Below are positions 26,192-35,097 of a DNA stretch of 64,000 bases, piece after piece. Under the pieces are notes generated by a model that was given only the letters and a program-made list of their open reading frames with translations, was not told the DNA's origin and made no database searches. Position 1 is the first letter of the stretch; every line of letters starts with the position of its first letter. The DNA is taken from assembly GCA_026702845.1 (NCBI GenBank), contig JADCLS010000005.1, forward strand, positions 62,001 to 126,000, in the 5' to 3' direction. Source of the stretch: Candidatus Heimdallarchaeota archaeon (GTDB lineage: Archaea; Asgardarchaeota; Heimdallarchaeia; Heimdallarchaeales; Kariarchaeaceae). The position numbers and the translations under genes were made by a program.

Positions 26192-26376
26192 GATTAACGC
26201 GATTTTCAGTCAAAGAATTTTCCATATAACGAATACTAAGGAATAATAAATCATACTTAATACCTATTTCCTTTGTCTCCAGGATAGCGAATAGCATATT
26301 TTTGAGTGGTGTGATACTCTTCAGCAAATATGTTCTGATCCTGTTCACTTGCTAGAGCAGGAACGATGGAGGATGG

Positions 26377-26518
26377 ATCGATGAATGTATACACTTATGT
26401 TCATCGTTACTCTATCGATAATCTATCGATGATAAAATTTCTTGTAATCAATGGGTGTCAATGGTTAATTATGCTATCGATGGTGATCGCTACTAATCGA
26501 TAAGATTAATCCATCGAT
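26377..26518. repeat. Cluster of six ATCGAT palindromes upstream of a membrane zinc-ribbon gene
   Basis: ATCGAT occurs at 26377, 26414, 26425, 26476, 26496 and 26513 in the 347-bp gap between trxA and the gene at 26539. Further near-matches (ATCGTT, ATCGCT, ATCGAA) are interspersed. As at 4576-4722, the cluster abuts the start of a small membrane protein with a C-terminal zinc ribbon. The gap holds no gene that I can see. Confidence 0.75.
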
Positions 26519-26538
26519 CATCGAATGAGTGCATTCTT

Positions 26539-26919
26539 TTGATCACTAATCGAGCAGTTCAAAAGCTAGATATAGAGACAAGTTTTGTGTTTTTCCAAAA
26601 AATACCACCACATCAGCTAGTTCTGGCATTGATGATCTTTGTGCTCTATTTCTTTGGAGGTTTCTTCTATGTCATTTTTGCCACAGAATCTATTGCTGGA
26701 TTTCTTATCTACTTTCTAGGGATAATTTTATTACTTTTGGGTATGCTTGCTTATTTTATTATGAAATATCGTGGGGGCACCCAAGAGGTAATGACATCAA
26801 AAGCATCAAAAATTTGTCCAGGTTGTGGAGAAAAGGTGGATATGAATGATAAATTCTGTATGGATTGTGGGGCAACCCTTGATATAACAAGTAAACCAGT
26901 TAATGAATCCAAATGGTAG
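26539..26919 (+). CDS. Small membrane protein with C-terminal zinc ribbon
   Basis: The 126-residue protein has two hydrophobic helices (about residues 28-52 and 56-82), then a basic linker and a zinc ribbon CPGC plus 12 residues plus CMDCG. The start is uncertain: the frame opens with TTG at 26539 and has no earlier ATG in a sensible place. Architecture and upstream ATCGAT cluster match the gene at 4822. Its stop overlaps an in-frame ATG of the pyrF frame, so it may be co-transcribed with pyrF. Function unknown. Confidence 0.7.
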   Translation: MITNRAVQKLDIETSFVFFQKIPPHQLVLALMIFVLYFFGGFFYVIFATESIAGFLIYFLGIILLLLGMLAYFIMKYRGGTQEVMTSKASKICPGCGEKVDMNDKFCMDCGATLDITSKPVNESKW

Positions 26920-26972
26920 TAATCACTAGAGGTCTTCGTAATCCTTATGTTCTCCTAGTAAAACTTTCAAAT

Positions 26973-27680
26973 ATGGATAAATTCCAGGCACTAGCGTTGA
27001 TGGAACGTAAAGAATCGCAGTTATGCATCGGTATTGATCTCACCGGTGATGATCAACTCAATAGAGCACTGGAACTCATCGATTCCACGCATGATCTAGC
27101 CAGTTCTTTCAAGCCCAACAGACAGTATTGGCTGGAGGCTTCTCCTGAGGAGATGAAACAACTAACCTGCCGTATCGCTAAGTATAGATGTTTCTCCATC
27201 ATCGATCACAAATTGTCTGATATTGGCTCAAGTAATCAAGCTGCACTGACACATGCCAAATTGGAAGGATTTGATATGATTACCATCAGCCCCTTTCCTG
27301 GTAATATGCAGCAGAATGCTTTGATGGCAAAAGAAATTGGTATTGGTCTTATCCAGCTGGTATTGATGAGTAATCCCGAGGCAGCGTGGATCAAGGATAC
27401 AGGGTTATACCGTGATTTTGCCAAGCAGGCAGAGCTCTATGCAGATGGCATGGTGGTTGGAACTACCAATCATTGTACCTTGGATGTGATGCAAGAGATA
27501 GGTGTGCTCAGTCCTACTACTATAGTTCTGGCCCCAGGTATAGGTGCACAAGGTGGTAGTGTTCAAGAAGTACTCATGGCCTTTGGTAAACATGCTCTAT
27601 TCAATGTATCAAGGGGAATAACCAAAGCTGATGATCCCCGAGCTGCTGCAGAGGAGTATTACAATCAAATCCATGATTAA
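26973..27680 (+). CDS. pyrF: Orotidine 5-phosphate decarboxylase
   Basis: The product, 235 residues from ATG 26973, is an OMP decarboxylase barrel. LCIGIDL opens strand 1, SFKPNRQYW follows, the catalytic charge network is in IIDHKLSDIGSSN, and APGIGAQGG plus a late NVSRGI form the phosphate-binding end. The ATG at 26973 places the barrel 18 residues from the start, as in other PyrF proteins; the open frame extends to an ATG at 26913 overlapping the previous gene. It makes UMP, the last step of pyrimidine synthesis, linking it to pyrBI-pyrC 5 kb away. Confidence 0.88.
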   Translation: MDKFQALALMERKESQLCIGIDLTGDDQLNRALELIDSTHDLASSFKPNRQYWLEASPEEMKQLTCRIAKYRCFSIIDHKLSDIGSSNQAALTHAKLEGFDMITISPFPGNMQQNALMAKEIGIGLIQLVLMSNPEAAWIKDTGLYRDFAKQAELYADGMVVGTTNHCTLDVMQEIGVLSPTTIVLAPGIGAQGGSVQEVLMAFGKHALFNVSRGITKADDPRAAAEEYYNQIHD

Positions 27681-27683
27681 CAC

Positions 27684-27699
27684 TTGAGAATTTTCTCAA
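27684..27699. repeat. 16-bp perfect palindrome after pyrF
   Basis: TTGAGAATTTTCTCAA begins 4 bp after the pyrF stop codon. It could act as a weak hairpin terminator (T-rich sequence follows) or as an operator; context favours the transcript end. Confidence 0.3.
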
Positions 27700-27752
27700 T
27701 TTGAAATGACTCTAATCTCTAATATGGTTCCATTATAATGCATAAATATCAG

Positions 27753-27760
27753 TATAAAAG
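27753..27760 (+). promoter_or_regulatory. TATA box for the NACHT-LRR gene
   Basis: TATAAAAG lies 129 bp before the ATG at 27882 and is the best TATA element in the gap after pyrF. It predicts a start near 27783 and a leader of about 100 nt, longer than for most genes here. Confidence 0.4.
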
Positions 27761-27881
27761 ATACAGAAAACCTCAAAATCTGCTATACCTTTATGAATTC
27801 ATTCTCTCAACCCTTATCAGAGATTTTTAGGGGAAGATAGGTATCTTATCAAGTAAAGATGAGCTAGAAATAGAATTAAAA

Positions 27882-30848
27882 ATGATCCGATCTAAAATGA
27901 ATTGTCCATCATGTGGGCATATAACAGAAGATCTATCAAATTTAGAAAAGTATGAGTGTCCTGCATGTCTTGAAACATTTGAAATAACGAAAATTGAAAG
28001 AACAAAAAATCAGTTAAGCATATCTAAATTGAAATCGATTTCAAAAATCCAAATAAAGAACACTACCATGGCTTCATTTCTTGATATCAATTTTGATCCC
28101 AATTTATATGTCCAACGTCAAGATGCAGATCTTTCTATAAATGAATTTGTTCGTGATCAAAGAAGAAATTTATTTCTACTACTAGGTGAGGCTGGCTTTG
28201 GAAAAACTTGGTTAATGGCTCATTGGGCAAATCTTTATGAGGAGAAAGGTTTTATCGTATTCTACCTTACTTTACGTGAGGGGCTTGAATTTTTCTTCAA
28301 TATAACCTTTGGTTTGAATGCTGAGGAGTCATTAATTTCTATCCAATCCCTTTCTTCCAGGATGTCTAAACCGATAATTTTCTTTATTGATGGTTATGAT
28401 GAAGCAACTGAAGATTTGAAAAGCTCTGTGTTACAGAAGATATTTGCGTGGCTTGGTCATATAGAGAACTTGAGAATTGTTCTCTCTAGTAGAGCATTTG
28501 ACTGGAACCAATGTCATATTGTAGATAGCTATGAAAAACAGCTTGTGAAAGTTTTGTATAAAAATGATCGGTACAATTATAGTTTTTACCTTCAGGAATA
28601 CCAAGAAGGGGAAATAATATGTGCTCTTGACGCTTATAACTTGCCAAATCTGGATAAATTCACCTTCCCACTCAACTATCTTATAAAATACCCACTTTGG
28701 GTCAGATTGCTTGGAGACTATTTTCGTCACACTCAACTTCTCCCTGAAGTAGTTACTGTGGATCTATTGATGCAATACTTTAATCGGATGAATTTAAAAC
28801 CATCTTATTATCATACATTATCTACAATTAGTTTTCATATCTACAAAAAGGGTGATTTGGCTCAAGATACATCAATTAAAGGAGAAATGAACATAACTCA
28901 CATAGATCGTTTAAATTCAGCTGGTATCATCAAACTTGAATCAAATCTGGGTTTAACACGATTAAAACTTACTAACCCAGTTTTCGGATGGTATGGAACA
29001 GCGCGTCATCTCGTTGAAAATAAGGAAAATAAGACGATTCGAGAGGAATTCTTCCAAGCCTATGAACTGTATAATGAACAGGAAAACAGGCAAATTGAGA
29101 AGATGCTCATGGATTTTAACATCAGCATCTATGATTTAATGTTGCAGAAGGGAACATCAAAAACTGAGATTAAATCAAAGAGCAAGAAGAAATTCATGCT
29201 TCCAAAATTTTCCACACCGAAAATTATTACAAAAACTCTTTCAACCATGGACGATTTAGGTAAGAAAACTCCACTTAGAAACATAAAAAGAAAATCAAAT
29301 AGAGAAGGGAAGATTACTGAAATATGGTCATCATGGAAAAAATCAATTTCCGTACCATCTAAGCCTACTATAGCATTACCTAAGGTGCGAAGGCGAAAAA
29401 AAACCTTATTTGAGGCAATTGCTCGACTCGAACTAGTCGTGGGTAAGGACATCCCGTTATCAATGCTTGCCACGAAATTACGAATGGATCAATATGCAGT
29501 TAAGAAAACAGTAATGAGCTTTATTGCACATGAAGAGCTATTAGCAAGAATTATTCCTGGCAATGATGGGGAATACTTGTCTCTGGATGAGATTTGGGAT
29601 AAGAAAAAGAAGAAAGATCATATTATCAAAGAATTCAAAAAAGAGCTTGAATTAGAGTTGACCAATAAAAATATTAGGGAAGCTATAAAGAAGCTCTATG
29701 ATTTTAGCAATCATGATGTGTTGACTGATAAGGAAAAATTAGGGTATGTGGCTGAGATTGAAAAACTAGAGGAGGAACTAATGACCATTGAGTCTCAAAA
29801 ATCAAAAATTAAGAATGAGGAAAATGAGAAGAAGGCTATAAAAATGATTGAAAATCTTATTACTATGCTTCCGGAAGAGGAATCAATAGAATGGACTCAA
29901 AAAATTGATGAGCTAAAGCCAAAGTTAATCATGTATCAGGGAAACGAAATTTATAACAATGAGGTTATCCTTTTAGAGAAACTTCAGGATGAAATCGAAA
30001 TTGATCTTGAGGTGCTTGATGAGATTGATAATGAAACAACGGGGGTCATAGTAGATAGAAATCATGTTATTGGGATTTCTATATATAACTGTGAACTTGC
30101 TGAGTTACCATTGATTATAGGAGAATTTAAGCAATTAGAATACCTTTATCTCACTAATAATCAAATCCATCAAATACAAGATTCCATTGAACACTGCAAA
30201 AATCTGAGGGAATTGAAGCTACAAAATAATTCAATTGATTTTATATCTATGAAACTTGCAAATTTGGCCCTCTTAGAGGAGCTTTGGCTTTCTTCTAATA
30301 ACCTTTCAAGCATACCCTCTTCTGTATATAAAATTAAAAGCCTAGAAGTGGTTGCATTTGAGAGTAATAATTTACAGCATATCGCTGAAGATATTGGCAA
30401 TTTAAGTCATTTAAGAAAATTATACCTTTACAATAACAAATTAACTACTATTCCTGAAATATTATTCCAATTAGTTTCACTTGAGGAATTGTGGTTATCG
30501 TATAATCAACTCTCTACAATCTCAGAACATATTGTCAAATTGCAGAATTTGAAAATACTGAGTTTAGAATCAAACAATTTCTCAGAGATTCCCCTATGGA
30601 TATTTCAATTAAAGAAATTACAGGCCTTAGGTTTGAGTTCAAATTCAATATCTAAAATTCCAGAAGCAATATCGTCTCTCGAGTCACTTCAAATATTGGG
30701 TTTGGATGGAAATAATATAACAGAGATACCAGACACAATTATACTGCTTCAGAACCTTATCAGTCTAGATTTACAAAATAACCCCTTACTAAAAATTGAT
30801 AAAAAAATTAAGAAATGGATGAAATCAGTAAATACAGTTCTAATCTAA
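27882..30848 (+). CDS. NACHT-type STAND NTPase with C-terminal leucine-rich repeats (NLR-like)
   Basis: The 988-residue protein has several parts. An N-terminal zinc ribbon comes first (CPSCG, then CPAC, residues 8-30), then an NTPase with Walker A GEAGFGKT near 102-109 and Walker B FFIDGYDEA near 167-175, where the double acidic pattern is NACHT-like, and a sensor SSRAFDW near 207. A basic linker and a winged-helix-like segment near 505-570 are followed by a charged coiled coil near 575-690. About eleven leucine-rich repeats of 23 residues (LEELWLSSNNLSSIPSSVY type) fill 727-988. The layout NTPase plus LRR sensor is that of animal NLRs and prokaryotic antiviral STAND proteins. No obvious killing domain exists besides the ribbon. 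The gene is AT-rich and monocistronic. An immune-sensor role is inference. Confidence 0.85.
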   Translation: MIRSKMNCPSCGHITEDLSNLEKYECPACLETFEITKIERTKNQLSISKLKSISKIQIKNTTMASFLDINFDPNLYVQRQDADLSINEFVRDQRRNLFLLLGEAGFGKTWLMAHWANLYEEKGFIVFYLTLREGLEFFFNITFGLNAEESLISIQSLSSRMSKPIIFFIDGYDEATEDLKSSVLQKIFAWLGHIENLRIVLSSRAFDWNQCHIVDSYEKQLVKVLYKNDRYNYSFYLQEYQEGEIICALDAYNLPNLDKFTFPLNYLIKYPLWVRLLGDYFRHTQLLPEVVTVDLLMQYFNRMNLKPSYYHTLSTISFHIYKKGDLAQDTSIKGEMNITHIDRLNSAGIIKLESNLGLTRLKLTNPVFGWYGTARHLVENKENKTIREEFFQAYELYNEQENRQIEKMLMDFNISIYDLMLQKGTSKTEIKSKSKKKFMLPKFSTPKIITKTLSTMDDLGKKTPLRNIKRKSNREGKITEIWSSWKKSISVPSKPTIALPKVRRRKKTLFEAIARLELVVGKDIPLSMLATKLRMDQYAVKKTVMSFIAHEELLARIIPGNDGEYLSLDEIWDKKKKKDHIIKEFKKELELELTNKNIREAIKKLYDFSNHDVLTDKEKLGYVAEIEKLEEELMTIESQKSKIKNEENEKKAIKMIENLITMLPEEESIEWTQKIDELKPKLIMYQGNEIYNNEVILLEKLQDEIEIDLEVLDEIDNETTGVIVDRNHVIGISIYNCELAELPLIIGEFKQLEYLYLTNNQIHQIQDSIEHCKNLRELKLQNNSIDFISMKLANLALLEELWLSSNNLSSIPSSVYKIKSLEVVAFESNNLQHIAEDIGNLSHLRKLYLYNNKLTTIPEILFQLVSLEELWLSYNQLSTISEHIVKLQNLKILSLESNNFSEIPLWIFQLKKLQALGLSSNSISKIPEAISSLESLQILGLDGNNITEIPDTIILLQNLISLDLQNNPLLKIDKKIKKWMKSVNTVLI

Positions 30849-30931
30849 GTAATTCATTTTGTGATGTTGAAAATATTTTCAAACTGTTTGCTATAAGAGT
30901 AGTTTAAATAAAGATAGGAGGCATGGGATTA

Positions 30932-32359
30932 ATGGATTATGAACATCTATTCTCATCGAAATTGGATGAGCTCATCATTGATGCCATGCAACGTAACAAT
31001 ACTGTGGGAACTGCCATAAGTATAGTTGAGGATGGTAGATTGCATTCAACTCGTTGTTATGGTGCCAAGAATTTTGAGCATAGCTTGCCAGTTGATGAGG
31101 ATGCACTATTCTGTGTTGCTTCTGTAACTAAATCCTTTATCTGTGCAGGAGTAATGAAGCTGCAAGAGCAGGGAAAGCTCAAGGTAAATGATCCCATTAA
31201 CAAGTATTTACCCATCACCATAGGATTTGAGGATGATCCGATACAGATACATCATCTTATGTCTCACCAATCCGGCATTCCTGATCTTACAGATTACATG
31301 TGGTATAGAAATCGTGAGGAGATCTATGGATTGCAAGAGCAGGTACCCAAATATCCCTTCTCCTCATGGGAAGATGGATTCAGATTCCTCAATGGATCTC
31401 AGGAGTATCTTTCTCGGCCTGGTGAGCGATTTCACTACAATAATTTCTCCTATGGAATACTCTCAAAGCTCATCACCGAGGTATCTGGTATACCATATAA
31501 GCAATATCTGCGTGAGTGCATTTTTTCCCCTCTCAAAATGGACAGATCAGGTTTTTATAATGAGATTCGTGATGATACTAATATTTCACGAACTTATATG
31601 AGTAAACCTGGATCCAAAACTAAAACACTGCTTCATGTACCCATTGATGATATCAGATTGACAAAATCCCTGGATGAGGCTGCAGGTGGATTATTCTCCA
31701 CAGTAGTTGAACTCAGTAATTACATGGTCATGCTTCTTAATGGAGGAAAGTTCAATGGAACGCAGGTGCTGCAGAAGGAGAGTGTGGATGAGATCTTGTC
31801 AATGCAATTCAAGGAGGAGTATCCCAATGCCGCATTTGCTGCTTTTTATGGGCAGAAATCATCCGGCTATGGATATGGATTCGCCATTGATGAGGATTTC
31901 TTTGGATATAAACTAATTCAGCATTCGGGTAGCTTCACTGGAGCCAGTGCTTGGTTTGCGTTTATTCCCGACCTACAACGCGGGGTCATTGTTCTCAGTA
32001 ATCACCATCCATCACCGAGACAGTATGCACAGGCAATCCTCACCGAAAGCCTTGGCTATGATTGCAAGGTTGATTGGCCAGTACAGAAATTGTATGAACA
32101 TCACAAACGATTATGTGGTACTTATCATTCCTACAAGGGTATGATCAAGGTGACTGTTGGAACCGATGGTGCACAGCTACTTGTGACCATTCCTGGACAG
32201 GGAATTATCAAACTCATTCCAATGGCTTCTCCTTTTGCATTGGATTACTACTTTCCATCTGCCACAGGAGGGAGGGATCCAGTCCAGTTTGTATTCGATG
32301 ATGACACCATCTGGTTGTATCAAGAACGAGTAAAACTCAAAAAAGTTAGTAATTTGTAA
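30932..32359 (+). CDS. Serine hydrolase of the beta-lactamase/class C (AmpC-like) family
   Basis: The second ATG (30932) is chosen because AGGAGG at 30916-30921 lies ten bases upstream of it but only one base from the first ATG (30923). The 475 residues contain the catalytic SVTK (SxxK motif) in VASVTKSFICAG, the YNN motif in FHYNNFSYGIL, and HSGSFTG as the third box. A C-terminal beta domain follows. No signal peptide is present, so it acts inside the cell. It is likely a peptidase or esterase rather than a drug-resistance enzyme; substrate unknown. Confidence 0.88.
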   Translation: MDYEHLFSSKLDELIIDAMQRNNTVGTAISIVEDGRLHSTRCYGAKNFEHSLPVDEDALFCVASVTKSFICAGVMKLQEQGKLKVNDPINKYLPITIGFEDDPIQIHHLMSHQSGIPDLTDYMWYRNREEIYGLQEQVPKYPFSSWEDGFRFLNGSQEYLSRPGERFHYNNFSYGILSKLITEVSGIPYKQYLRECIFSPLKMDRSGFYNEIRDDTNISRTYMSKPGSKTKTLLHVPIDDIRLTKSLDEAAGGLFSTVVELSNYMVMLLNGGKFNGTQVLQKESVDEILSMQFKEEYPNAAFAAFYGQKSSGYGYGFAIDEDFFGYKLIQHSGSFTGASAWFAFIPDLQRGVIVLSNHHPSPRQYAQAILTESLGYDCKVDWPVQKLYEHHKRLCGTYHSYKGMIKVTVGTDGAQLLVTIPGQGIIKLIPMASPFALDYYFPSATGGRDPVQFVFDDDTIWLYQERVKLKKVSNL

Positions 32360-32368
32360 AAATTAATT

Positions 32369-33433
32369 TTAATCTATTAATGAATTCTGAATAATCTTGC
32401 CTTTGAATGTTTTTCCAGACCATAATGACCATCCACATTTGCTCTTGATCCAGTCATCATCCACCAGGGTTACTTCTTCTGTATTCACAACCAAAGCCCC
32501 CTCAGGGGCTTTTAACCCAAATCGGTGGAATAACTTCCTTGGGTTATTACTCATCATATTCTCGAGTATCTGCTTATTTATCCTACCATTTAGATATCTA
32601 TCAATCATGAAGGGATACAATTCCTGTACTCCTGGTGCACCTGCCACAAGACCTTGTTTTTCCTTTCTCGAATGTGGGGCATGATCTGATCCTATATACT
32701 CAATTTTTCCCTCCTCAAGCATTGCATTCAATCCATATACATTTTTCATTGGTCTTAGGGGTGGATTCATTTTGGCATAATTCCCTTTACTCTCCACAGT
32801 TTTACTATCAAAATCCAAGTATTTGTGTAACACATCCCAACTGACAAGATCTTGTGCAACTAGTAATTCTGCTCCCTCGATGGTTGATACATGAGTCACA
32901 TGAAAATGGATTTTCTTGTATTCACGAGATAGATCCAGCACCTGTTTAATGGCCTCTATCTCTGATATTTCTGGTCTCACATGGTTTTCAACAGAATTAT
33001 CAGTCCTCTCCTTTATCCAATGGGGGTTCTCGGCATGTACCATTAGCAAATTTTTTCCTTGTTCCAGGATCTGCAGTCCTCTATGCAGGTTTTCAGTGCT
33101 GATAGCCAGATTACCCGTTGAATTGGCCATGAATACTTTGAATACTCTTGTGAGGTTCATCAGGCCATCCAATTCATTGATGGATGTATTTGTCAATCCC
33201 GCAGCAAGATTAAGTCCAGGGTGGAATTGTGCCAGTTTCAGCTTGTATTGTAGTGCCTCTATCGTATCAGTAGGTGGTAGGGTATTGGGCATTTCAAGCA
33301 CTGCAGAGATACCACCATGATTAGCTGCATGCATTCCTGTAGCCATGGTCTCTTTGTGTTCCAGTCCTGGTTCTCTGAAGTGTACATGAATATCAATACC
33401 CACGGGCAAGGAAAGTTCAGTCACGAGTCCCAT
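32369..33433 (-). CDS. pyrC: Dihydroorotase
   Basis: The 354-residue amidohydrolase has the zinc motif HVHFREPG at residues 15-22, a Lys in FKVFMANSTG expected to be carbamylated, histidines in VHAEN and HVTHVS, and the catalytic Asp in GSDHAPHSRKEK. It closes carbamoyl aspartate to dihydroorotate. Typical enzymes have the HxH motif near residue 58. Here the N-terminal beta domain is nearly absent, as in some short archaeal versions. It is the last gene of pyrB-pyrI-pyrC, 41 bp after pyrI. Confidence 0.9.
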   Translation of the reverse strand: MGLVTELSLPVGIDIHVHFREPGLEHKETMATGMHAANHGGISAVLEMPNTLPPTDTIEALQYKLKLAQFHPGLNLAAGLTNTSINELDGLMNLTRVFKVFMANSTGNLAISTENLHRGLQILEQGKNLLMVHAENPHWIKERTDNSVENHVRPEISEIEAIKQVLDLSREYKKIHFHVTHVSTIEGAELLVAQDLVSWDVLHKYLDFDSKTVESKGNYAKMNPPLRPMKNVYGLNAMLEEGKIEYIGSDHAPHSRKEKQGLVAGAPGVQELYPFMIDRYLNGRINKQILENMMSNNPRKLFHRFGLKAPEGALVVNTEEVTLVDDDWIKSKCGWSLWSGKTFKGKIIQNSLID

Positions 33434-33474
33434 CTATATCATGCACATAAAACGAAGTTGTCTGAATGGTGGAT

Positions 33475-33951
33475 TTAGAGTTGATCTTTGATATTATCTT
33501 CTAGCATTACACGATCGCAGTAGAGACATCGAACCAGCATTGGATCACGTTGCATCAGCTGGAAATGACCAGTTACTGGTTCATTGTAATTGGTGGCACA
33601 GGATGGATTATCACATTGGAGTACACCAGTGAATTCATCTGAAGTCACCTTGGTATAAATCTCATATTTCTCTGCCACCTGATACTCCCTGATGATTGAT
33701 ATCTGTGCATTAGGTGCAATGAGCCAGATCTTTGTCAGCTCATCCTCATTGAGAAAGCGATGGGTTAATTTTACAATATCTTTCTTACCCATAGATTCTG
33801 AATTGACACGGATGGCCACAGCTACCGTCTTAGTATCGCCTTCTCTGATATCCAGTGCTCTGAGCACCGGTAGGGACAAACCAGCTGGAATTTTATCTAT
33901 CACTGTACCGGCATCAATCTTGGATACCAGCATGGTTGGTTCATCTGTCAT
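33475..33951 (-). CDS. pyrI: Aspartate carbamoyltransferase, regulatory subunit
   Basis: The 158-residue protein is the allosteric chain. An N-terminal nucleotide-binding domain (VSKIDAGTVIDKIPAG, then GKKDIVKL) is followed by a C-terminal zinc domain with CDNPSC and CLYC. It binds CTP/ATP and docks on PyrB trimers. It overlaps pyrB by four bases (ATGA). Presence of PyrI fits an archaeal aspartate carbamoyltransferase. Length normal. Confidence 0.95.
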   Translation of the reverse strand: MTDEPTMLVSKIDAGTVIDKIPAGLSLPVLRALDIREGDTKTVAVAIRVNSESMGKKDIVKLTHRFLNEDELTKIWLIAPNAQISIIREYQVAEKYEIYTKVTSDEFTGVLQCDNPSCATNYNEPVTGHFQLMQRDPMLVRCLYCDRVMLEDNIKDQL

Positions 33952-34874
33952 GCTTTATCCTCCGTTAGTAGCAAATCAAGGATCGCCATCCTAGTCCATA
34001 CTCCATTTTTAGCCTGCTGGAAGTACCGGGCATGTTTCAGCTTATCCACCTTGTAATCAATCTCTCCGACTCGTGGCAAAGGATGCATAACAATCATGGT
34101 ATCCTTAACATTAGCTAGAGTATCAGGTTCTATGATGAAAGATCCCTTTACTCTCTCATAGGCAGCTTCATCGGGGAATCGTTCCTTCTGTACCCTGGTT
34201 ACATAGAGTACATCCAATTCAGCTATGGTAGGCTCTAATGCTTCCTCGATATTATAATCTAGCTTGCCTTCAATATCTGAGAGAACAGTCATTCTGGCAC
34301 GTAATTGACGAGGAGAATAGAGATATACCTTGACATTATTGTACTTGGCAAAGGCGTACAGTAGCGATGGAATAGTTCTACCATACCTCAGATCACCTAG
34401 TAATCCAATTTTCAAACCCTCAATGGATCCAAACTCTTTCTTCATGGTGTAAAGGTCCAACAATGCTTGAGTGGGGTGTTCTTGGATACCAGTTCCTCCA
34501 GAAATAACCGGAACACTAGAGTATTCCGACGCGACCCTTCCAGAACCCTCGAGGTAGTGTCTCATGACAATAATATCTGAGTAGGCAGCAGCCATTCTGA
34601 TGGTATCAGCTATACTCTCCCCCTTCTTGACACTGGAAGTTTTGGGATCTGAAAATCCCATGATCTGACCTCCCATGCGTAGCATGGCACTTTCAAAGCT
34701 CAAACGTGTACGTGTACTCGGCTCAAAGAATATGGTGGATAGTATCTTGCCTTTCAAACGATCAGCAAATGCAGAGGGATTCTTTTCAATCTCCGCAGCG
34801 TAATCGATGATCTTTTCTATCATATCCTTATCTATATCCTTTATAGACACGAGATGGTTGAATTTCCTTGTCAT
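33948..34874 (-). CDS. pyrB: Aspartate carbamoyltransferase, catalytic subunit
   Basis: The 308-residue protein has the carbamoyl phosphate motif FFEPSTRTRLSFE, the 80s loop SSVKKGES, HPTQALLDLYT and MHPLPRVGEID. It forms carbamoyl aspartate, the committed step of pyrimidine synthesis. It is the first gene of pyrB-pyrI-pyrC. A TATA element at 34902-34912 puts the transcript start within about 10 bp of the ATG, so the mRNA is probably leaderless. The idsA gene is divergent. Confidence 0.96.
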   Translation of the reverse strand: MTRKFNHLVSIKDIDKDMIEKIIDYAAEIEKNPSAFADRLKGKILSTIFFEPSTRTRLSFESAMLRMGGQIMGFSDPKTSSVKKGESIADTIRMAAAYSDIIVMRHYLEGSGRVASEYSSVPVISGGTGIQEHPTQALLDLYTMKKEFGSIEGLKIGLLGDLRYGRTIPSLLYAFAKYNNVKVYLYSPRQLRARMTVLSDIEGKLDYNIEEALEPTIAELDVLYVTRVQKERFPDEAAYERVKGSFIIEPDTLANVKDTMIVMHPLPRVGEIDYKVDKLKHARYFQQAKNGVWTRMAILDLLLTEDKA

Positions 34875-34901
34875 CCGTTTTCATGCTCGCGGAAAATATT
34901 T

Positions 34902-34912
34902 GAATATAAAAG
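34902..34912 (-). promoter_or_regulatory. TATA box for pyrBIC
   Basis: On the minus strand CTTTTATATTC lies about 28 bp upstream of the pyrB start codon, giving an almost leaderless transcript. Confidence 0.5.
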
Positions 34913-35097
34913 CACGTCGAAGATTTATGCGATGATTCATAGATATTTTTCTCACATTGATGATCCTAACAAGAGGAGTAATTGGATGACCACCTTACTG
35001 TTTTATGAGTAAATAATAGGCAAATACTTGAGATTTCATCGATATGCTGAATGGGCTATCGATTAAATTATATTGAGTATAGAGAACTGAGACTCGG

